Positions 8,854-17,145 are shown, counted from the stretch's first letter. The stretch: DNA of 64,000 nt from Bog-473 sp963783965 (GCA_963783965.1 CAWAPQ010000009.1:1-64000); one strand, 5' to 3'. Program-made: numbers and translations. The notes: generated from the letters alone by a model not told the origin.

Positions 8854-9669
8854 TTAGCGCCGATTGATGTTGCCCGCGTCGACCGGTATCACCGATCCCG
8901 TCACATAGCGCGCCTCGTCCGACACCAGCCACGCAATCGCATTCGAGACATCGATCGGATCAACCGCCTCGACCGGAATCGCATTCAGCAGCGATCCGGC
9001 GAGCTGCGGGACGTTTTCGATGATTTCAGCCACGTTGCCACCACCAGCCATCGGCGTGCGAACAGTGGTGGGGGCAACGCTGTTGACCCGGATGAAGTGC
9101 GGCGCCAGCGAGTTGGCCCAAGACCGAGTCAAACCAATAACACCGTGTTTCGCCGCCGTGTAGGCCATCATCCCAGCGGCGTCGATAGGCGCCCCAGTGA
9201 GCCCACCGGTCGAGCTCGTCAAGACGATGGCGCCGCCCTTCTCTGCCTTGATCATTTGCGGGATTGCTGCTCGGCCGGTATTCCACACACCTGTCAGGTT
9301 CACGCCGATGACCTCGTCCCACTGTTGCTCATTTGAGGCCATCCCACCCGGCCCGATGCCCGCGTTCGCAAGCACGATCTCTACCGGCCCGAGCTCGTCG
9401 ATTCCTTCTTTGAGCGCAGCCTTGAGGGCCGGGTAGTCGCGGACATCGGCCTGTTTGGCGACGATCCGTCGACCGAGCGCTTCGACCTCTTTGACCGTTT
9501 GCTCGAGGTCGGTGGTTGTCGACATCTCGTAGCCGACGGATTGCAACTGCCCGCAGATGTCAACTGCGATGATGTCGGCGCCCTCTTCGGCAAGTCGTAC
9601 CGCATGGCTCCGCCCCTGCCCGCGAGCAGCGCCGGTGATGAACGCTACCTTGCCATCGAGTTTTCCCAT
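8854..9669 (-). CDS. mycofactocin-coupled SDR family oxidoreductase
   Basis: The 271-residue short-chain dehydrogenase has the cofactor motif TGAARGQG at 12-19 followed by RSHAVRLAEEGADIIAVDIC. That block, with an insert after the second strand (residues 40-60), is the hallmark of the subfamily that holds NAD tightly and passes electrons to mycofactocin. Catalytic residues are S152/S153, Y170 and K174 (YTAAKHG). AAGGAAG precedes the ATG. The family oxidises secondary or other alcohols; here it sits between a second SDR and an aldehyde dehydrogenase. It predicts a mycofactocin maturation locus (mftA-F) elsewhere in the genome, which is not in this window. Confidence 0.9.
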   Translation of the reverse strand: MGKLDGKVAFITGAARGQGRSHAVRLAEEGADIIAVDICGQLQSVGYEMSTTTDLEQTVKEVEALGRRIVAKQADVRDYPALKAALKEGIDELGPVEIVLANAGIGPGGMASNEQQWDEVIGVNLTGVWNTGRAAIPQMIKAEKGGAIVLTSSTGGLTGAPIDAAGMMAYTAAKHGVIGLTRSWANSLAPHFIRVNSVAPTTVRTPMAGGGNVAEIIENVPQLAGSLLNAIPVEAVDPIDVSNAIAWLVSDEARYVTGSVIPVDAGNINRR

Positions 9670-9710
9670 TTATTCTTCCTTTCGACTCGGTTCGCACCGT
9701 TCGGCGATTG

Positions 9711-10493
9711 CTATACAGATCTCGGTCCCATCGCGATGCTGAGCCGCGCTCCTGCATCGAGGCGAATGACCTCCGCGTTCATGTAGGGATTCCGGACGAT
9801 CGCCTCGACGAGGCTGGCGTACTCATCCGGATTACCCAAACGCCTTGGAAACAAGATGTCCTCGAGGAGCAGATTCTGAACGAAGCGCGACGACGTCAAC
9901 GGCGTGAGGAACGAGCCGGGTGCGATCCCACACACCCGAACTCCTATCGGAGCCAGATCCCGAGCCATCGGGAGCGTCATGGATTCGATGGCTCCCTTGG
10001 CCGCGGCGTAGGGCACCATGGTCTCTTGTCCGTCAAAAGCGCTGATGGAGGCGGTCTGGACGATGACGCCACGCTGCCCATCTTCGTCGGGCACGTTCGA
10101 GGCGAAGGCGGCGGCCGCGAGTCGGGCCAGGTTGAACGGTCCCACAACATGGACATCGAGATTTGCCTTCAGGATGTCCTTAGAGATCGGGGTGCCCTCG
10201 TCGTCGACCAGGCGAGGACTTCTGATTAGGACACCAGTCGCACTGACCGCAATCGAAAATATCCCGAGCGACTGTGCGACTGTGATGGCCTCCGATACAG
10301 CCTGGTCATCTTCGGCGGTACCGAGGATCGTCTTGACCGAGTCGCCGAGCTCTGACCGAAGCTCTGCAGACCGCTCCGCGTCGGGATCGATGACGACAAC
10401 TCCGACGCCGACTCCCACCAGACGACGAACGGTCGCACTGCCCAAACCGCCGGCGCCACCGGCCACGATGGCCGATCGGCCCTTAGGATTCAT
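9711..10493 (-). CDS. SDR family oxidoreductase, 3-hydroxyacyl-CoA dehydrogenase type 2-like
   Basis: This 260-residue SDR has the glycine motif AGGAGGLG at 11-18, an acid at the end of strand 2 (VVVIDPDAE) that favours NAD, and catalytic Y162/K166 in PYAAAKGAIE with a serine at 149-151. The usual NNAG is replaced by SATG (residues 84-87). The C-terminus NAEVIRLDAGARL resembles the HSD10-type 3-hydroxyacyl-CoA or hydroxysteroid dehydrogenases. It follows the amidohydrolase by 32 bases in the same direction and precedes the mycofactocin SDR by 41, so it is part of one transcript. The substrate is probably a ring or side-chain alcohol of the imported compound, which is inference. Confidence 0.87.
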   Translation of the reverse strand: MNPKGRSAIVAGGAGGLGSATVRRLVGVGVGVVVIDPDAERSAELRSELGDSVKTILGTAEDDQAVSEAITVAQSLGIFSIAVSATGVLIRSPRLVDDEGTPISKDILKANLDVHVVGPFNLARLAAAAFASNVPDEDGQRGVIVQTASISAFDGQETMVPYAAAKGAIESMTLPMARDLAPIGVRVCGIAPGSFLTPLTSSRFVQNLLLEDILFPRRLGNPDEYASLVEAIVRNPYMNAEVIRLDAGARLSIAMGPRSV

Positions 10494-10525
10494 GCTCGTC
10501 CTGCGCTTCCGAGGAATCGCACGCT

Positions 10526-11809
10526 TCAGCTCCAGCTCCCGGCGCCGACACGGAATGCGGTGACGCTCGCCCCTTCGGGCACCCGCTCAATCGGTGTCGT
10601 CAGCTCTTCAATGCTCGGTGCCCCGATCTCGGATGCGATACGCGAGAGGGCGACGGGGTCGAGGTTGTAGAGGCCGATCGCGTTCTCCCCCACCATGCGC
10701 CGAACATCTGCAGCGGGGGTATCGCTGAAGGTGTGACGGAGCGCCAGACGGGTCACTGGCGAGACCTTCCGGTCCTCGTCGTACACGAACGTGCCCTCCA
10801 AGTGGGGATAGTCCGACCCCCAGAGCACCTGAGAGCTGAGGCCATGCTCTGTCGCCTGCTGCACCTCGTAGGGAGAGGCGAAGCTGGCACCCAAGAAGAC
10901 GTTGCGAGCCATGTACTCGCTCGGGCGAAGCCGCACCTGCTGCAAGAGCGCGTTGTTCAGCGGCTCGTCCCGCTTGAACTCGTAGAAGGCCCGAATGGCG
11001 TCGAGCTCGGCCGCCATCGCCGGAACCCAGTTGCCAGGAGTCTCGGTGATGACCAGCTTGAGGGCGGGATGGCGTTCGAAGACCCCGCCAAAAATCATCC
11101 ATGGTACGGCTCGCTGCGACAGCGTGGCTGATTCCAGCTGAATGAGGGCAATGGATTCGAGGCCTGAGTAGCGGGCACTGGTCCTTCCCCCGACATGGGT
11201 CACGAGCGGCATCTCGAGCTCTTCGCACGCTGTCCAGAACGGCTCCCAGCGCCGGCGGTTGTACTCGGGCAACTCGCCATCTCGCATGGCAGGGAAGTTG
11301 ACGCCCTTTAGTCCGTGCTCGTGCGCCCAACGCACCTCGCGGACCGCCCGCTCGAGATCGAAGAGGGGGAGATAGGCCAGCCCGATGTGGCGGTGCGGTG
11401 CCTGCGACACGAAGTCGACCAGCCAGCGGTTGTAGATCGACTGCCCCACCGCCGCCATCTCAGGGTCGGGCTTGGGAACGGTCTCGCCGAACGACTGGGG
11501 CACGAAGGGGATCGGCTCCATGTTCGTGCTGCCGTGGAAGATCACCCCCGCTGCCACACCGTCGTAGTCGTAGTCAGCCAGACGAGCCGCAGATTCGTAG
11601 TGACCACGAGTCCGAAAGTTCGGGTGGTCGAGATACCCACTGCCCTCGAGCATCGTGGTGAAGGTTGCCCGCTCCGACGCCATGCTCTCCGCGAAGCGAT
11701 CGAATTCCTCGAGGTGCTTCGAGGGGCAATAGGGACGGAGATCCTCGACCAGCCGCGGGCCGATGTGCGTGTCATTCGAGACGATGATGAGCGGATCCGA
11801 CGCAGTCAT
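10526..11809 (-). CDS. amidohydrolase family 2 (COG2159-like) metal-dependent hydrolase
   Basis: The 427-residue product is a TIM-barrel amidohydrolase. Its N-terminus SNDTHIGPRL keeps one histidine of the usual HxH. Later ligand candidates are THVGGRTSARY, ITETPGNWVP and the terminal aspartate in LWGSDYPHLEG, a block typical of decarboxylase/hydrolase members such as ACMSD-like enzymes. The ATG at 11809 overlaps the P450 stop by 4 bases (ATGA), so the two are translationally coupled and likely act on successive intermediates. Longer upstream open frame is antisense to P450 coding and is discarded. Hydrolysis and decarboxylation are both possible; sequence alone does not decide. Confidence 0.9.
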   Translation of the reverse strand: MTASDPLIIVSNDTHIGPRLVEDLRPYCPSKHLEEFDRFAESMASERATFTTMLEGSGYLDHPNFRTRGHYESAARLADYDYDGVAAGVIFHGSTNMEPIPFVPQSFGETVPKPDPEMAAVGQSIYNRWLVDFVSQAPHRHIGLAYLPLFDLERAVREVRWAHEHGLKGVNFPAMRDGELPEYNRRRWEPFWTACEELEMPLVTHVGGRTSARYSGLESIALIQLESATLSQRAVPWMIFGGVFERHPALKLVITETPGNWVPAMAAELDAIRAFYEFKRDEPLNNALLQQVRLRPSEYMARNVFLGASFASPYEVQQATEHGLSSQVLWGSDYPHLEGTFVYDEDRKVSPVTRLALRHTFSDTPAADVRRMVGENAIGLYNLDPVALSRIASEIGAPSIEELTTPIERVPEGASVTAFRVGAGSWS

Positions 11810-13002
11810 CGGACGACGATGGGCATCTTTTCCCATCCACGAACGGTGGATGTCGAGGCTAACTTGATCCCGCTGTAGTCGACATCCCACTCGGGCCACC
11901 GGTTCAGGATCTCGTCGAGCGCCACGCGACCTTCGAGCCGGGCCAGGTGCGCTCCCAGGCAGAAGTGCAGGCCGTAGCCGAAGGTCATGTGCTGGCCGTC
12001 TGTGCGCCTGACCTCGTAGGAGGCAGGGTCCTTGAAGCGCCGGGGGTCTCGATTGGCCGAAGCCATCATGAGGAGAACCGCGCTCCCCGCAGGCAACGTC
12101 GTGCCGTAGTACTCGACGTCTTCGGTGACGTAGCGGGCCGACGCGTGACCCGTGGGCTCGAAGCGCAGCGTCTCCTCGATCGCGCTCGGAATGAGAGAAC
12201 GGTCGGCGGAGATCAGCGCACGCTGTTCGGGATGATCCGCCAAGACTTTGGCGAGCCACCCAATCAGCCGCCCGGTGGTTTCGTTGCCGGCGCCGGCCAA
12301 GACGGACGTGTAGGTCAGAACCTCCTGGCGACTCAAGGTCCTCGTCACCCCCGATTCGTCTTCGAACTCGGCGTTGAGCAGCATCGTCATGAGGTCGTCG
12401 GACGGGTGTTGCGAGCGCCACTCGACGTAGTCGGCGAACATCTCTCCCGTGACCACTTCGGACTGCTCGATGCGCATCGGCTGACCCGGCCGGGTACGCA
12501 GATCGCGATCGGTCTTGTTGCGCACGGCGATCTGGTCTTCTTCGGGGATACCGAGGAGCATTCCGATCACGCGCATGGGCAACATTGACGCCAGTTCGGT
12601 GATGACGTCGAAGCCGTCGCCTCCGACCAGGGGGTCGAGGCAGCGAACGCAATAGGAGCGCACCTGCTCCTCGAGGACCGCCATTCGCTTGGGCGTGAAG
12701 ACCCGCGAGAGGAGCCCGCGATGTGTGGTGTGGACCGGCGGGTCTTCCCACATCACCACGCCGGTAGGCACCTCGATGCCCGCCCGCAGGACGTCCAGCA
12801 GATCCCCTCGGCTGCTGGAAAAGACCTCCCAGTTGACCAGCGCCTTCTGCACGTCCTCGTGCCGAGCCAGCGCCCAGAAGTCGTACCGCTCGTTGTGGTA
12901 GATCGGCGCCTCTTCGCGAAGGCGCTCATAGGTCGGATAGGGGTCGGCGTTGATATCGACGTCGTATGGGTCGAAGTAGACGTGGGTATCACTGACAACC
13001 AT
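11806..13002 (-). CDS. cytochrome P450
   Basis: This 398-residue soluble bacterial P450 has the I-helix AGAGNETT (236-243), ExxR as EETLR (276-280) and the heme loop FGYGLHFCLGAHLAR with ligand C348. The AGNET form in place of AGxDT is common among actinobacterial CYPs that act on steroids and terpenoids. It is the first gene of the minus-strand block, head to head with a TetR gene, with an operator-like palindrome just 16 bases upstream of its ATG. It would supply the initial hydroxylation, feeding the SDRs and ALDH downstream. No ferredoxin or reductase gene is adjacent. Confidence 0.95.
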   Translation of the reverse strand: MVVSDTHVYFDPYDVDINADPYPTYERLREEAPIYHNERYDFWALARHEDVQKALVNWEVFSSSRGDLLDVLRAGIEVPTGVVMWEDPPVHTTHRGLLSRVFTPKRMAVLEEQVRSYCVRCLDPLVGGDGFDVITELASMLPMRVIGMLLGIPEEDQIAVRNKTDRDLRTRPGQPMRIEQSEVVTGEMFADYVEWRSQHPSDDLMTMLLNAEFEDESGVTRTLSRQEVLTYTSVLAGAGNETTGRLIGWLAKVLADHPEQRALISADRSLIPSAIEETLRFEPTGHASARYVTEDVEYYGTTLPAGSAVLLMMASANRDPRRFKDPASYEVRRTDGQHMTFGYGLHFCLGAHLARLEGRVALDEILNRWPEWDVDYSGIKLASTSTVRGWEKMPIVVR

Positions 13003-13017
13003 CGGCCGCCCTCTCTG

Positions 13018-13041
13018 AAGTTAGAGCATTCGTTCTAACTT
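13018..13041. promoter_or_regulatory. TetR-type operator between P450 and tetR
   Basis: AAGTTAGA GCATTCGT TCTAACTT: two perfect 8-base arms around 8 bases, 24 in all. It begins 16 bases upstream of the P450 start and about 100 bases before the divergent TetR gene. Size and symmetry fit a TetR dimer site. It would overlap the P450 promoter or leader, so repression relieved by pathway substrate is the simplest model. Confidence 0.75.
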
Positions 13042-13141
13042 AGAGGTAGAGCCGTGTCAAGCCACCCAGTCCAGGGCTGGGATTGGCCCTCCACTAACCA
13101 TCGTACGGCAGCGGTTATAGCGGACCATATGCTCTAGCTCA

Positions 13142-13765
13142 ATGGCTGCACGCTCCGCTTCCACGTCGCCGGCTCCCGGGTCGACCAGACGTCTCAGGGC
13201 GGCCACGCCCGAAAAAAGGCGAAAGCTCCTCGATGGGGCCGAACAGATCATGCTGCGTGATGGGTACGCCGCCGTGACTTCGAGGCGGCTGGAGACCGAA
13301 ACGGGCCTCAAAGTGCACTACCACTTTGGCAGCATCGACGACCTGTTCATCGCAGCTGTGCGTCGGAGAGGTGAGGTCAACCTGGCATTGATGGCCGAGG
13401 CCCTGTCGTCAGCCGAACCGCTTCGGGCGTGGTGGCGTCTGGCATCCGATCGTCGAGGAAGCAGACTGCTGGTTGAGATCACCGCGGCGGCGAACCACCG
13501 CCCCGCCCTTCAGGTCGAGGTGGCTGCCTTTGCCCGAGAGACCCGGCGCTTGCAAATCGAAGCGCTCGATCATCTGCTGGACGAATACGGCATCGATCGT
13601 GACGCCTATCCCCCATCGCTGGTAGCACCAACGATTCAGGGTCTCGCCTTCGCCATGGCGTACGACCAGGCCGCTGGCTTTGACACTGCTCAGGACGAGG
13701 CGTCACTCGCCATGGACCAACTTCTGGATCGTCTCGAGCGCCAGCGGGCAGCGAACAAGGGCTGA
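13142..13765 (+). CDS. TetR/AcrR family transcriptional regulator
   Basis: The 207-residue protein has an N-terminal helix-turn-helix of the TetR class at about residues 25-70 (KRRKLLDGAEQIMLRDGY, then VTSRRLETETGLKVHYHFGSI), with an arginine-rich extension before it. The remainder is a helical ligand and dimer domain without recognisable ligand motif. It is transcribed away from the P450 gene, and the 8-8-8 palindrome in the shared gap is its likely target. It therefore probably controls the catabolic operon and possibly itself. A hairpin follows its stop. Confidence 0.92.
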   Translation: MAARSASTSPAPGSTRRLRAATPEKRRKLLDGAEQIMLRDGYAAVTSRRLETETGLKVHYHFGSIDDLFIAAVRRRGEVNLALMAEALSSAEPLRAWWRLASDRRGSRLLVEITAAANHRPALQVEVAAFARETRRLQIEALDHLLDEYGIDRDAYPPSLVAPTIQGLAFAMAYDQAAGFDTAQDEASLAMDQLLDRLERQRAANKG

Positions 13766-13775
13766 ATGCGGTCAG

Positions 13776-13793
13776 CGGGGCGAGCGAGCCCCG
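13776..13793 (+). terminator. hairpin after tetR
   Basis: CGGGGC GAGCGA GCCCCG, 6-base arms, starts 11 bases after the TetR stop. No T tract follows, so it is a weak candidate for termination. Confidence 0.4.
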
Positions 13794-13871
13794 GTGAATG
13801 AGGGGTTCGGCGACGTCGCTGATCAGATCGCGCGTCATCCATGGGAAACGTTTGATGAGGTGTCGAACACA

Positions 13872-13910
13872 GTCGACGATCGCAAGTCGACGATCGGGTG
13901 TCGACGATCG
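13872..13910. repeat. three direct repeats GTCGACGATCG, 14-base period
   Basis: GTCGACGATCG occurs exactly at 13872, 13886 and 13900. The unit is 11 bases with 3-base spacers, so the period is 14. It overlaps two palindromes, GTCGAC and CGATCG. It lies in the non-coding gap between tetR and the tRNA-Gly gene. Iteron-like binding sites, or remains of an integration site, are possible. Confidence 0.6.
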
Positions 13911-13992
13911 CATCAGTAGAGCGAGTTAGTAGCTTGAGGAGAGGATGAGGCGCGGGGCAGACCCAATAAATCATCTCAACCAGGGACTTCGT

Positions 13993-14067
13993 TGGAGCGG
14001 AAGACGGGATTCGAACCCGCGACCCTCACCTTGGCAAGGTGATGCGCTACCACTGCGCCACTTCCGC
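13993..14067 (-). tRNA. tRNA-Gly (GCC)
   Basis: The minus strand folds as a 71-base cloverleaf body from 14067 to 13997: acceptor GCGGAAG with CTTCCGC, anticodon stem-loop CACCT TGCCAAG GTGA-like with anticodon GCC, and T arm GCGGG TTCGAAT CCCGT. A discriminator T and an encoded CCA follow, ending at 13993. The 3' end points to the low-GC block on the left, the usual geometry of a tRNA used as an integration site. Confidence 0.95.
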
Positions 14068-14203
14068 GTGGAGCCACCACATTACCTCGCCATCAACGTG
14101 CCAAGCGGAGGGGCAGGGGTCGTCGACCAGGACCGGAAGAACCCCGAGGTCATCGGTCCCCGCCGAGGGCGAGCGGACTCGGTGTCTCGCTACATTGACA
14201 GTC

Positions 14204-14983
14204 ATGCGCCAGGACGAGAACACCGCCATCCTGAGTCGCTCCTTCGGCGCGGTGGCGGACGAGTACAACCGTCTCCGGTCAGCCCCCTCGGCCGAAGCGC
14301 TCGACTGGCTTCTTCCCTCGGATGCCACCGACGTCCTCGAAATCGGAGCCGGGACGGGCCTCCTGACGCGACGGCTGGCCGAGCGAGTGGACCACGTGAT
14401 GGCGGTGGAGCCCGACGACCGCATGCGCGCCGTCCTGGCCGCGGCTGACCCGGGTGTCGAGGTCCTCGCCGGTCAAGCGGAGGAGATCCCCGCCGAGGCA
14501 TCCTCTGTCGACGTGGTCATCGCCCAGTCGGCCTGGCACTGGGTCGACGAGTCACGCGCAATCCCCGAGGTCGCCAGGGTGTTGCGCCCGGCCGGCCGAC
14601 TGGCGCTCGTCTGGACCGGACCGGACCGCTCGGTCGACTGGATGCGATCACTGTGGGCAGGCGGCATCATCTTCAGCCCGGAAGAGAAGACCAACGAGGA
14701 CGGTCGGCGGAGGAGGCGGCATCTCGTCAGTGTCGACGCCGGTGGCGAAAGTCCCTTCCTCCAGCCGGAGACGAAGCTGTTTCGATGGACCAGGGCGATG
14801 ACCAAGGCGGATCTCGTGGCGCTGTCCGCGACGTACAGCGCGGTCATCACCATGGACGAGGCCACCCGCCGCGCGCATCTCGAAGCCATGAACCGCTTCC
14901 TCGACACGCACGAGGCCTTCGTCGGGCTCGACGCCATTGACGTCCCGATGCGCTCCTACTGCTGGCGCGCCACCAAGGCCTGA
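14204..14983 (+). CDS. class I SAM-dependent methyltransferase
   Basis: The 259-residue product has motif I VLEIGAGTG near residues 44-52, an acidic residue after strand 2 (VMAVEPDD), and SVDVVIAQSAWHWVD plus RVLRPAGRLALVW, all typical of the Methyltransf_11 group. The opening SFGAVADEYNRLRSAP recurs in small-molecule methyltransferases of this class. The ATG at 14204 is taken as start since the frame before it covers the tRNA-Gly gene. It stands alone, between a tRNA and a secreted protein, so the acceptor molecule is unknown. Confidence 0.87.
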   Translation: MRQDENTAILSRSFGAVADEYNRLRSAPSAEALDWLLPSDATDVLEIGAGTGLLTRRLAERVDHVMAVEPDDRMRAVLAAADPGVEVLAGQAEEIPAEASSVDVVIAQSAWHWVDESRAIPEVARVLRPAGRLALVWTGPDRSVDWMRSLWAGGIIFSPEEKTNEDGRRRRRHLVSVDAGGESPFLQPETKLFRWTRAMTKADLVALSATYSAVITMDEATRRAHLEAMNRFLDTHEAFVGLDAIDVPMRSYCWRATKA

Positions 14984-15218
14984 GCCATGGGGAGTCGCGG
15001 CATTGCGGTCCCTCTGACGTAACTGTCCTCCACCTGGACGCCGGCGCCGTGCCCCCTGTGCGTCGTCTTCGCTGCTTCCTGTGCATCGTCACGCGTTCGT
15101 CGTCTGACTCCTCGCACCGGCCTACGTCATCCTGCGGTCGCACTCAGATTTGAGGCGCATCGTCTGTGATACCGGTCCGAACGGGCCGGCGTCCCAACTG
15201 ACGAAAGGCAGAGCAACC

Positions 15219-15596
15219 ATGCAGATCCGCCTGCGCAACGTACTGGCCGTCGGCGCCCTTACCTCCGGACTCCTCGCCGGTGGCGCGCTGGTCGCCAATG
15301 CGGCGACCACGTCCACCACGACCGGCAACTCGGGCAGCAGTTCGGGCTCGTCCCCGCCCACCGCACCCTCGTCGAGCTCGAACACCGGCAGCAGCGGCTC
15401 CGGGAACTCCGGGACGGGCTCTTCGAGCTCCCCGACCGGCTCCGGCTCCAGTTCAGGCTCCTCCAAGAACTGTCCCAACATGGGAAGCGGATCGACATCC
15501 GGCACCGGCAGGACGCCTCCGTCGGGATCCGGCGCCCCGCCCGAAGGAGCTCCGCCTCTCTCCGGCTCGGGCAGCGCGTCCACGTCCGGCTCGTAA
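15219..15596 (+). CDS. secreted Ser/Gly-rich low-complexity protein
   Basis: This encodes 125 residues: a clear signal peptide (MQIRLRNVLAVGALTSGLLAGGALVANAA, cut near residue 29) and then almost only Ser, Gly, Thr and Pro. A single mature cysteine lies in SKNCPNMGSG. GAAAGG precedes the ATG by about 12 bases. The antisense frame is also open and rich in Pro, Glu and Asp, but lacks a start site with such support. Likely a wall-associated or surface linker protein. No family is recognised and no function is claimed. Confidence 0.65.
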   Translation: MQIRLRNVLAVGALTSGLLAGGALVANAATTSTTTGNSGSSSGSSPPTAPSSSSNTGSSGSGNSGTGSSSSPTGSGSSSGSSKNCPNMGSGSTSGTGRTPPSGSGAPPEGAPPLSGSGSASTSGS

Positions 15597-15705
15597 TCCC
15601 CCGCTCCGAGACCGTCACCACGACAGGGGACGGGCGGCGCGGGCCGGAACACCTGGCGGCCCGCCCGCCCTCCTCTCGGCCCCCGGGCCGGGCCACAGGA
15701 GGGGT

Positions 15706-17145
15706 CTAGGCCGTCGCTCCCCGGGCATCGAGTGCGCACGCGACGAGCTCACCCAACGCATCGTCGATGTGCACCGCCACCTCGTCGAGCTCCGGCAGGA
15801 GGCGGCGGCAGGCCAGCAGGCCGAAGTAGACCCGCCCGAGGTACGAGAAGGCGGTGACGTTGATGCCGATGCCTTCGGCCATGGGGCCGACGGGATAGGT
15901 GGCGGTGACCCGGCTCCCGGCCAGGAACAGCGGTACGTCGGGGACCCGCACGCTCGACACCGTGACGTTGAACGGTGGCCGCATCTTGTCGAACAGCCGC
16001 GTGCCCGCCATGGCCCGGGCTACCCGGGAGGCCAGCGCCGGCAGAGCGATCTGGGCCAGGTCCCCCAGGAAGCGTCCCCCGTGCAGCTTCTCCTGCTCCT
16101 TGGCCACCCGGGTCGACTCTGAGATGGCGTCGAGGCGGGCCACCGGGTCGTCGATGTCGCTGGCCAGCGAGACCAGCATGCCGGAGATCTGGTTCCCCAG
16201 CTCCTCGGACTCCCCCTCGGCCCGCGTCGAGACCGGGACCATGGCCACCAGCGATCCCTCGGCCTCTTCCCGGCGGGCCGCCAACAGGCGGCGCAGTCCG
16301 CCCGAGACGCTGGCCAGGATCACGTCGTTCACCGTCGCTTCGAACTCGCGGCTCACCAGCTTCACGTCCTCGAGCGGAACGGAGAGGCCGGCAAAGCGCT
16401 TGCGGTTCGACACGGCGCCGTTGAACGAGGTGCGCGGCGCGGCGAAGAACCCCGGAGGTGACTGCTCCCCCCGGCCGGCCAGCTCGCGATTGTGCATGCC
16501 GAGATCGGCGACCGCCTCCACTCCGGCCTGCAGCGCGTTGAGCGTCGAACCCGGCTGCCGGGTCAGCGACGAGGCGGCGTGCCGCAGCATCTGCGTGTTG
16601 GAGGGCAGCGGTGCAGGGTTCCACTCGGGCGGCAACTCCACAATGCGGGTCCGCGGCGTCAGGTCCAGGAAGGCGGCCAGCACGGACGCACCGCTGACCC
16701 CGTCGAGGATGGCGTGATGCACCTTGGCCACCAACGCCGTGCGATCTCCCTTGAGCCCCTCCACCAGGTGCATCTCCCAGAGCGGCCGGTCCGGATCGAG
16801 TTGGCGGCTCATGAAGCCGGCCACGAAGGCCTCGAGCTCGGGCATGCCGCCCGGCGACGGGAGACTGGCCCGGCTCAGGTGATCGTCGAGGTCGAAGTCG
16901 GGATCGTCTACCCAGACGGGGTGGTGCAGCCCGAACGGCACCCGGAGGGCACGCTGACGCAGCGGGGCGATCAGGTGCAGGCGCTGCTGAATGACCCGGC
17001 GAATCTGCGCGTAGCGGGTGGACGGTGAGAACAACGAGCGAGTGCCCTCCGGGGGATCGAGCACCAGCACGACACCGACGTGCATCGGGGTCGTGGGCGT
17101 CTCCAGAGAGAGGAAGGCGGCATCCATGCCGACGAGTGACTGCAT
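15706..17145 (-). CDS. wax ester synthase / diacylglycerol acyltransferase (WS/DGAT)
   Basis: The 479-residue protein carries the catalytic HHAILDG at 143-149 (HHxxxDG) and PLWEMHLVEGL before it. The C-terminal DUF1298 half follows, with FNVTVSSVRVPDVPL and the NVTAFSYLGRVYFGL strand. The family forms triacylglycerol or wax esters from acyl-CoA at the membrane or lipid-body surface. The ATG at 17145 follows AGAAGGGG and is preferred to one at 17184, which overlaps dut. It is transcribed behind dut, an association without obvious meaning. Confidence 0.93.
   Translation of the reverse strand: MQSLVGMDAAFLSLETPTTPMHVGVVLVLDPPEGTRSLFSPSTRYAQIRRVIQQRLHLIAPLRQRALRVPFGLHHPVWVDDPDFDLDDHLSRASLPSPGGMPELEAFVAGFMSRQLDPDRPLWEMHLVEGLKGDRTALVAKVHHAILDGVSGASVLAAFLDLTPRTRIVELPPEWNPAPLPSNTQMLRHAASSLTRQPGSTLNALQAGVEAVADLGMHNRELAGRGEQSPPGFFAAPRTSFNGAVSNRKRFAGLSVPLEDVKLVSREFEATVNDVILASVSGGLRRLLAARREEAEGSLVAMVPVSTRAEGESEELGNQISGMLVSLASDIDDPVARLDAISESTRVAKEQEKLHGGRFLGDLAQIALPALASRVARAMAGTRLFDKMRPPFNVTVSSVRVPDVPLFLAGSRVTATYPVGPMAEGIGINVTAFSYLGRVYFGLLACRRLLPELDEVAVHIDDALGELVACALDARGATA

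Noticed and set aside
11810..12751. Upstream extension of the amidohydrolase frame
   Set aside because: It lies within the P450 gene in another frame and is Arg/Pro-rich noise. The ATG at 11809 with the 4-base overlap is better.
13142..13992. Integrase or transposase near the tRNA
   Set aside because: All frames were read: only TetR is coded, and nothing resembles a recombinase. No CRISPR array, insertion sequence or phage gene was found anywhere in the window.
15122..15739. Pro/Glu/Asp-rich minus-strand frame opposite the Ser/Gly-rich protein
   Set aside because: The plus strand has a signal peptide and a ribosome site; the minus frame is its complement, with simple composition.
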